12,487 nt of DNA from an uncultured Ruminococcus sp. Lineage in GTDB: Bacteria; Bacillota; Clostridia; Oscillospirales; Ruminococcaceae. The notes under the pieces were generated by a model. That model was not told the DNA's origin, ran no database searches, and saw only the letters and a list, made by a program, of their open reading frames with translations. The position numbers were made by a program, and so were the translations under genes. The stretch covers positions 1 through 12,487 of the forward strand of contig UQXS01000051.1 of NCBI GenBank assembly GCA_900545125.1, in the 5' to 3' direction. Shown piece after piece: positions 8,181 through 12,487 of this stretch (the stretch's first letter is position 1; every line of letters begins with the position of its first letter).

Positions 8181-8185
8181 CCTCC
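8181..8185 (-). promoter_or_regulatory. Ribosome binding site deciding the infC start
   Basis: GGAGG followed by TGCTTGACT and then ATT AGC AAA. The 9-base spacing favours ATT at 8171; the TTG at 8177 would leave only 3 bases. This is the key evidence for a non-canonical infC start. Confidence 0.75.
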
Positions 8186-8341
8186 AACTTTAGTTTATTG
8201 AAACAAAAATGAGTGCAGAAAATATCCGCACTCACACAATATCAACTCTTATCCGGATTCATAAGCAAAACCGGAATTTGTTTAATATTGACCGTTTAAG
8301 CATAGCCTCACGGTGAGAACGCATAGTTCTGCTTTGTTTAC
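8186..8341 (-). promoter_or_regulatory. infC leader, candidate L20-type autoregulatory region
   Basis: About 155 bases of untranslated RNA lie between the predicted transcription start (near 8341) and the infC Shine-Dalgarno. It can fold into several hairpins: CTCA-CCG-TGAG, TCCGG...CCGGA, and a terminator-like stem at 8210-8234. The CTCAC upstream could instead pair with the GTGAG of the terminator's 5' arm, giving a possible antiterminator. In B. subtilis and relatives, infC operon leaders bind L20 and cause attenuation. That this leader does so is inferred from position and foldability, not from a covariance match. Confidence 0.6.
8201..8234 (-). terminator. Attenuator-like hairpin before infC
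   Basis: On the minus strand TGAGTGC (8228-8234) pairs with GCACTCA (8210-8216). Three more inner pairs (GGA with TCT, one G-U) make a 10-pair stem with a 5-base loop. ATTTTTGTTT follows at once. This is a credible intrinsic terminator, placed about 16 bases before the infC ribosome site. It could be a conditional attenuator of the infC operon, or it could end transcripts arriving from spoIIR. Confidence 0.7.
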
Positions 8342-8347
8342 TAATAT

Positions 8348-8376
8348 AGTATACACCTGTATAACAAATTTGTCAA
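8348..8376 (-). promoter_or_regulatory. Near-consensus sigma-A promoter of infC-rpmI-rplT
   Basis: TTGACA (8371-8376) and TATACT (8348-8353) are separated by exactly 17 bases, giving a start point near 8341. This is a strong housekeeping promoter, as expected for ribosomal genes with leader-mediated control. It lies just beyond the 3' end of spoIIR on the same strand. Confidence 0.9.
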
Positions 8377-8411
8377 GGGATTCACGTCTTTTTGTAAATT
8401 CTCACAAAAAA

Positions 8412-9020
8412 TCAGTCAAAAAAATCTGTAATTTTATCCCATATTGCAAATCTCACACGATATTTTTTAGGATGATACACTATATCAAGTTCTTCATCGT
8501 CAAAATATTTCTTTTCGTCACGGCATTCAACGTCCTCTGCCGCCGGCAGACACAGCGGCGGATACATGACGCACCACCAGTTATGTCCTTTGGCTTCGCC
8601 TATTTCAATGCGCAGAGCACGATATTTCCCTGCCGGCATAGTTATTTTCCCATAAACACGCTCGTCAAATTCTATATCGGCAAGTTTTGCCGTCACCTTT
8701 GAATTGCATCCCTGTTCCCGTAAAGTTTCTTCTGCAATAGATATTATTTCCGGCATTGCTTCACGTGCGGCGGTTTCTGCTTCAGCAAGATTTTCAGAAC
8801 TCCCAAAAATCTCTTCACTATGCTCAAGAAGTGCATCACGAACGCATAATTTCAGCCGCTGATCTTCATCGCTGTCGGAATTCGCAAGAATATGGAGACG
8901 AAGTACGCTTTGCCGAAGCTGATCCAGCCGTCTGCCGTCCCTGATAAATCCCACGGAATTTGAAATTATGATCGTAAGTATCAGCCCTGCCAATATCACT
9001 AATGTTTTATGTCTGGTCAT
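8412..9020 (-). CDS. spoIIR: Stage II sporulation protein R (SpoIIR)
   Basis: In endospore formers SpoIIR is made in the forespore under sigma-F, is exported, and triggers the SpoIIGA protease that activates pro-sigma-E in the mother cell. The 202-residue product has one N-terminal hydrophobic segment (about 6-24, LVILAGLILTIIISNSVGF). It then has the family core VLRLHILANSDSDEDQRLKL (39-58), VRDALL (60-65) and the characteristic GHNWWCVMYPPLC (145-157). ATG at 9020 is preferred over an in-frame ATG at 9047 because GGAGGTGG sits 5 bases upstream. A weak sigma-F-like pair, GAATA (9076-9080) and GGTCA (9057-9061) 14 bases apart, lies upstream but does not fit the -10 consensus well. No clear terminator separates it from the infC promoter. 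Family identity is secure; a role in actual sporulation is inferred. Confidence 0.92.
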   Translation of the reverse strand: MTRHKTLVILAGLILTIIISNSVGFIRDGRRLDQLRQSVLRLHILANSDSDEDQRLKLCVRDALLEHSEEIFGSSENLAEAETAAREAMPEIISIAEETLREQGCNSKVTAKLADIEFDERVYGKITMPAGKYRALRIEIGEAKGHNWWCVMYPPLCLPAAEDVECRDEKKYFDDEELDIVYHPKKYRVRFAIWDKITDFFD

Positions 9021-9114
9021 TTTATCCACCTCCGGTATAATTTTCATCTATATCATTGACCTGATCCCGGAAAAATATTCAAGCTGAAAATCTTATTTTT
9101 CATTCTGCGTACTT

Positions 9115-9147
9115 CTGACAAATTCTGCGCTTATAATAAATTATAAT
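9115..9147 (+). promoter_or_regulatory. AT-rich probable promoter region of the LRR-protein gene
   Basis: Two TATAAT hexamers (9132-9137 and 9142-9147) lie in an AT-rich stretch 30-45 bases before the start codon. CTGACA at 9115-9120 is the best -35 candidate, but it is 11 and 21 bases from them; it is 16 bases from a weaker TAAATT at 9137-9142. A promoter here is likely, but the precise boxes are uncertain. Confidence 0.4.
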
Positions 9148-9176
9148 ATAAATATCACTTGTCAAGGAGATTAAAA

Positions 9177-10028
9177 ATGAAAAAATCTGCAATTGCCATT
9201 ATACTTATATTAATGCTGAATTTCGTCGGTCTGAATGTACAAGCCGATGATATCGAATATACTATAATAGACGGAAAAGCAACCGTAACAGGATACACAG
9301 GCAAACCGAAAAACCTCGATATCCCACCGGAATTTGAAGGTGCTCCCGTTGTCGGGATACGTGACAACGCATTTTATAAATGTACGTCTCTTCAGACTGT
9401 TTCTCTTCCGGAAAGCCTTGAAAAAATGGGGCATCACTGCTTTTACGGATGCACCTCTTTAAAATGCATAAATATTCCTGACAACGTTTCTGAAATCGGC
9501 ATGGGATGCTTTTACGGATGCTCTTCGCTCAATGAAGCTATTCTGCCTGAAAGCCTGACCGTACTCCCCGATTCCTGCTTCCGTGACTGTATTTCACTTA
9601 ATGAAGCGATTCTTCCTCAGAACATCACGGAGATACAGAAATTCTGCTTTGCCGGATGTTCCTCCCTTTCCGTTGTTTCCCTCAGCGGACACCTTACTGA
9701 TGTCGGAGATCTTGCATTTTACGCCTGTTTCTCAATCAAGGAAATCTATATTCCGGGTTCCGTACAGAATATCGGTACACGTTCACTGGGTTACGGAGAA
9801 AACGGAGCCGTCCCTGAATTTTCCATAACCGGAAAAATCGGATCGGCAGCAGAAAGATACGCTGTACAGAACGGTTTCGTTTTTTCTGAACAGCCGTCAT
9901 CAGCAGATGCTTTTGCCATTAACGAAAGCAGGAACTCTCCGGTTCATCTGCCGGAAATCTTTTTATTCGCCGGCCTTTTTTTTCTGATAATGGCGATCAT
10001 CTCTGCATTCAGAAACAACAGGAACTAA
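9177..10028 (+). CDS. Secreted BspA-type leucine-rich-repeat protein with C-terminal membrane anchor
   Basis: A 283-residue surface protein of unknown partner. A signal peptide (residues 1-23, cleavage after VQA) is followed by a small N-terminal strand region. Six consecutive 23-residue repeats of the TpLRR/BspA (LRR_5) type occupy about 67-204, each built on x-x-C-x-S-L/I...LP/IP...F. Residues 205-255 form a cap and a Ser/Asn-rich spacer. A hydrophobic segment at about 260-277 ends in the basic tail FRNNRN, so the repeats should face outward and be held at the membrane. No LPXTG motif is present (HLPEIF instead). Four repeat junctions carry CF-x-x-C. The ATG at 9177 has AAGGAG 7 bases upstream; an upstream in-frame TTG at 9159 lies inside the AT-rich promoter/ribosome-site area. 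BspA-type repeats usually mediate adhesion or binding. Its place beside cellulosomal enzymes suggests a surface or substrate-binding role, but that is inference. Confidence 0.85.
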   Translation: MKKSAIAIILILMLNFVGLNVQADDIEYTIIDGKATVTGYTGKPKNLDIPPEFEGAPVVGIRDNAFYKCTSLQTVSLPESLEKMGHHCFYGCTSLKCINIPDNVSEIGMGCFYGCSSLNEAILPESLTVLPDSCFRDCISLNEAILPQNITEIQKFCFAGCSSLSVVSLSGHLTDVGDLAFYACFSIKEIYIPGSVQNIGTRSLGYGENGAVPEFSITGKIGSAAERYAVQNGFVFSEQPSSADAFAINESRNSPVHLPEIFLFAGLFFLIMAIISAFRNNRN

Positions 10029-10029
10029 G

Positions 10030-10060
10030 GCAGCATTGCACAGAGAGCGTTTTATGCTGC
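10030..10060 (+). terminator. Hairpin after the LRR gene, possible weak terminator
   Basis: GCAGCAT (10030-10036) pairs with ATGCTGC (10054-10060) around a 17-base loop, starting one base after the LRR stop codon. There is no strong T-run behind it (TCCGAACTTTTC), so it may be a weak terminator or an mRNA-end stabiliser. Confidence 0.4.
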
Positions 10061-10119
10061 TCCGAACTTTTCAAATATTGCGAATTCATAAAAATTGTAA
10101 AGTTTTTTCTTGGATACTA

Positions 10120-10148
10120 TTGATTTTCCATAAATAATGTGATATTAT
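10120..10148 (+). promoter_or_regulatory. Probable sigma-A promoter of the mannanase gene
   Basis: TTGATT (10120-10125) and TATTAT (10143-10148) are spaced by 17 bases, with TGA directly before the -10 (TGn extended type). It predicts a start near 10155 and a leader of about 60 bases before the ATG at 10215. The promoter would make the mannanase-GH9 pair independent of the LRR gene. No clear operator repeat was seen. Confidence 0.65.
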
Positions 10149-10214
10149 AAATTTAGAAAAATTACAATGATCTGTCCTGAATTCACAGACAGATCTGCTA
10201 TGGAAGTGAATATT

Positions 10215-12080
10215 ATGAAAAAATCTATTAAAAACCCCCTCGCAGCTTCTCTTGCAGCAGTTGTTTTAATGACAGGAACAGCATTTTCTCAGACAGCACC
10301 TGAAAAAATTCCCGTTTCTGCCGAAACCGGAGTAATGAAGTACGAATTTGAAGAAGGCTCTACATCTGGCGGAAAAATACATACTGAGGGTTGGAAAGGC
10401 AATACAAAAGAGGACGGAAGCGGCGAAGAAATGGATCTTACTTCTTTTTCCGGAAGCGGCTTCTCCTACCTCGACCAGAAAGGAACGACCGTCAGCGTTG
10501 AAGTAGATGTCCCCGAAGCAGGGCTTTACGAAATGAATATCTGCTACTGTGAACCCTACGATACAAACAAAAAGGTACAGTATCTACAGGTAAACGGCGT
10601 AAATCAGGGAGAACTAAGCTTTATTCACAATCTGAAATTTGAGGAAACTTCCGGAGGCGTGGTAAATCTCAAAAAGGGAAAGAACACCATTGAACTCAAG
10701 GGTTACTGGGGTTATACCTTTTTTGATTATCTGACACTCACTCCGGCAGACGAAAAGCTTTCGAACCTCTCGCCTGTCAGGACTCTCTCGAATCCAAATG
10801 CCTCAGACTCTGCCAAAAGACTGTACAGCTATCTCTGCGATCAATACGGCAAGCATATTATTGCCGGTCAACAGGAATACTGCGGCGAACACAATTACAA
10901 TCTCTGGTCTGATCCTAATACATTTATAAAGGACAATGAAGCAGAATTTGAGTATATCCTCGACAAAACGGGCAAACAGCCTGCTATCCGTGGAATTGAT
11001 CTCCTTGCATACCGTTCCAACACCAACTGGACGGATCACGCACCGGAACGTGCTATCGAATGGGTAAACGAATACAAAGGCATCGCCACACTCACGTGGC
11101 ACTGGAATGTTCCCTCAACGGAGGACGGCGGAGATGATGTTGCATTTTATGTTGAATCCACCGGAAACACTCCTTTTACCACATTCAGCATCACCAACGC
11201 CCTTGAAGAGGGTACCTGGGAAAACAAACAGCTTTTAGCCGATATCGACGCTATCGCCGCAGAACTCACCAAACTCAAAGAAGCCGATGTTCCCGTATTA
11301 TGGAGACCTCTCCACGAAGCTGAAGGCGGCTGGTTCTGGTGGGGCGCAGAAGGTGCTGAACCGTGCAAAAAACTTTACAGGCTTCTCTATGACAAGCTTA
11401 CCAACGAATACGGTCTTGACAACCTGATATGGGTCTGGACAGGTTATGCTTATCCGACTTCCGCAGACTGGTATCCCGGCGACGACGTTGTTGACATAAT
11501 CGGCTACGATAAATACAACGCTGTTGACGGTCTGCCTAATCTAAGCTCTATCGCCTCCACTTTCTACAGTCTGGTACAGAGCACCGACGGTCAGAAAATG
11601 GTTGCAATGTCGGAAAACGATTCTATCCCCTCACTGGAAAATCTTTTAAACGACAAAGCAGGCTGGCTTTACTTCTGTCCCTGGTACATGAATTATCTTA
11701 CCAGCGAACAGAACAATCCGGTTGACAGTCTTGTTGAGATCTACAACAGCGACTACTGTATCACTCTTGATGAACTGCCGGATCTGAAATCATATCCTAT
11801 AAACGGAAGCGATGACCCTATTATTCCTCCTCCCGACATTAAAAAGACTGTTCCCGGTGATGCCGACTGCGACGGAGATGTCAGGATAAACGATGCAGTT
11901 CTCATTATGCAGGCTATCGGTAATCCGGACGCATACGGAGTATCGGGCAGCGAAAAAAGTCATATCACGAAACAAGGCTATATTAATGCCGATGTTACCG
12001 GCGACGGTGACGGTCTGACAAATCTTGATGCTCTGGAAATACAAAAGTATCTTCTTAATCTTGTATCAGAATTAAAATAA
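10215..12080 (+). CDS. Cellulosomal beta-mannanase: CBM35-like module, GH26, dockerin
   Basis: Secreted endo-beta-1,4-mannanase expected to dock into a cellulosome and cut mannan or glucomannan. 621 residues. The signal peptide covers about 1-36. A CBM35-like beta-sandwich follows at about 40-177 (YEFEEGSTSGG at the front, GYWGYTFFDYLTL at the end). The GH26 domain is at about 190-525: TWHWNVP (294-300), RPLHEAEGGWFWWG (364-377) with acid/base Glu368, and AMSENDSIP with nucleophile Glu467. A proline-rich linker (about 527-547) leads to a type I, ruminococcal-style dockerin at 547-621. The first calcium loop is DADCDGDVRIND (549-560); the second starts at D593 (DVTGDGDGLTNLD) and is followed by IQKYLL. 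ATG at 10215 is chosen because GGAAGTG lies 6 bases upstream and it gives a clean signal peptide; ATGs at 10167 and 10200 lack this. The GH9 gene follows after 16 bases. Mannan specificity is inferred from the family. Confidence 0.93.
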   Translation: MKKSIKNPLAASLAAVVLMTGTAFSQTAPEKIPVSAETGVMKYEFEEGSTSGGKIHTEGWKGNTKEDGSGEEMDLTSFSGSGFSYLDQKGTTVSVEVDVPEAGLYEMNICYCEPYDTNKKVQYLQVNGVNQGELSFIHNLKFEETSGGVVNLKKGKNTIELKGYWGYTFFDYLTLTPADEKLSNLSPVRTLSNPNASDSAKRLYSYLCDQYGKHIIAGQQEYCGEHNYNLWSDPNTFIKDNEAEFEYILDKTGKQPAIRGIDLLAYRSNTNWTDHAPERAIEWVNEYKGIATLTWHWNVPSTEDGGDDVAFYVESTGNTPFTTFSITNALEEGTWENKQLLADIDAIAAELTKLKEADVPVLWRPLHEAEGGWFWWGAEGAEPCKKLYRLLYDKLTNEYGLDNLIWVWTGYAYPTSADWYPGDDVVDIIGYDKYNAVDGLPNLSSIASTFYSLVQSTDGQKMVAMSENDSIPSLENLLNDKAGWLYFCPWYMNYLTSEQNNPVDSLVEIYNSDYCITLDELPDLKSYPINGSDDPIIPPPDIKKTVPGDADCDGDVRINDAVLIMQAIGNPDAYGVSGSEKSHITKQGYINADVTGDGDGLTNLDALEIQKYLLNLVSELK

Positions 12081-12096
12081 TGAAAGGTGTTATATC

Positions 12097-12487
12097 ATGA
12101 AATTTTCAAAAAAAATTATTGCCGCTGTCATGTGCGGAGCAGTAACGCTTTCACAGACGGCACTTCCTCTGCCTGCGGCAAACAGTGCGGAAGAACTGAA
12201 AGATTCTCTTGCCAATGACTCGGGTCTTGATTACGATTTTGCCCGTGCTCTCCAGTATTCCATCTACTTCTACGATGCCAATATGTGCGGAACGGGCGTA
12301 TCAGAAAACAACCGTTATACATGGCGTGGAGACTGTCACACTTACGATGCCAAGGTAAAGCTTACCGCAGGTATCACCGACTTTGTCGGAACTAATCTTC
12401 CCCAGAGCTTTATCGACAAATACAGCGATATCCTTGATCCGGACGGCGACGGATGCGTCGATGTTTCAGGCGGATTCCACGATGCCG
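12097..12487 (+). CDS. Family GH9 glycoside hydrolase, N-terminal part (cut by window edge)
   Basis: Probable secreted endoglucanase or related beta-1,4-glucanase. The open frame runs 130 codons to the right edge. Residues 1-31 form a signal peptide (KFSKKIIAAVMCGAVTLSQT, cleavage near ANSA). The GH9 catalytic domain then starts without a visible Ig-like or CBM module: YDFARALQYSIYFYDAN (46-62), SENNRYTWRGDCH (69-81) and VDVSGGFHDA (121-130). The last block is the start of the GH9 motif GG-x-x-DAGDH that holds the catalytic base, and the window stops inside it. A 10-residue calcium-loop-like DPDGDGCVDV sits just before. AAAGGTG lies 6 bases before the ATG. With 16 bases between the mannanase stop and this start, the two are probably one operon. 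A C-terminal dockerin would be expected but lies outside the window. Confidence 0.88.
   Translation, partial: MKFSKKIIAAVMCGAVTLSQTALPLPAANSAEELKDSLANDSGLDYDFARALQYSIYFYDANMCGTGVSENNRYTWRGDCHTYDAKVKLTAGITDFVGTNLPQSFIDKYSDILDPDGDGCVDVSGGFHDA

Noticed and set aside
8390..8412. AT-rich inverted repeat TTTTTGT/ACAAAAA just after spoIIR
   Set aside because: The stem is almost all A-T with no following T-run on the minus strand, so it is too weak to call a terminator.
9140..9165. Minus-strand TTGACA/TATAAT pair upstream of spoIIR
   Set aside because: The spacing is only 14 bases, too short for a normal sigma-A promoter, and spoIIR is expected to use sigma-F; the TTGACA arises from the AAGGAG-containing area of the opposite gene.
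9375..9790. Possible DNA-level tandem repeat or CRISPR-like periodicity (69-base period)
   Set aside because: The 69-base period reflects 23-residue protein repeats; the nucleotide sequences are diverged and there are no constant repeats with unique spacers.
12128..12322. Minus-strand 64-codon open frame opposite the GH9 start
   Set aside because: It lies wholly antisense to a clear GH9 N-terminus with signal peptide and family motifs.

Overview
The window looks like a chromosomal segment of an anaerobic, fibre-degrading Gram-positive gut or rumen bacterium, most likely a cellulosome-forming Ruminococcus (R. flavefaciens / R. champanellensis-like). The main reason is the family GH26 mannanase at 10215-12080. 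It ends in a ruminococcal-type dockerin (GDADCDGD ... DAVLIMQ ... ITKQG ... GDGLTN.DAL.IQKYLL) and is followed 16 bases later by the start of a family GH9 glycanase. A spoIIR gene and Firmicute-style gene orders (infC-rpmI-rplT, dprA-topA-trmFO) agree with this. The species is an inference; no database was searched.

Left part, minus strand (1-9020): a dense housekeeping block, read from right to left. It holds spoIIR (sporulation signal protein), then infC-rpmI-rplT (IF-3, L35, L20) behind a near-consensus promoter and a structured leader with an attenuator-like hairpin, then a hairpin terminator at 6986-7020. After that come a SpoU/TrmH-family RNA 2'-O-methyltransferase, dprA, topA, trmFO, plsX and rnc (cut by the window edge). 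From the methyltransferase to rnc the gaps are 14 bases or less, or the genes overlap (dprA-topA 14 bases, topA/trmFO ATGA overlap, trmFO/plsX 17-base overlap, plsX-rnc 6 bases), so this looks like one co-transcribed unit. Several starts are non-ATG: infC probably ATT, rnc TTG, dprA GTG, methyltransferase TTG. These were chosen from Shine-Dalgarno placement and family alignment.

Right part, plus strand (9177-12487): accessory, extracellular functions. A secreted, membrane-anchored BspA-type leucine-rich-repeat protein has six exact 23-residue repeats. It is followed, behind its own promoter, by the dockerin-bearing mannanase (signal peptide, CBM35-like module, GH26, linker, dockerin) and the N-terminus of a GH9 enzyme. 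The two enzymes probably form a small operon for mannan and cellulose attack.

I saw no tRNA, rRNA, CRISPR array, insertion sequence, integrase or attachment site, and no gene-free stretch longer than about 240 bases. Nothing resembles a wholly new system. The points most worth a second look are the infC leader with its AUU start, a palindromic leader before the methyltransferase gene, the CF..C cysteine ladder in the LRR protein, and the mannanase-GH9 pair.
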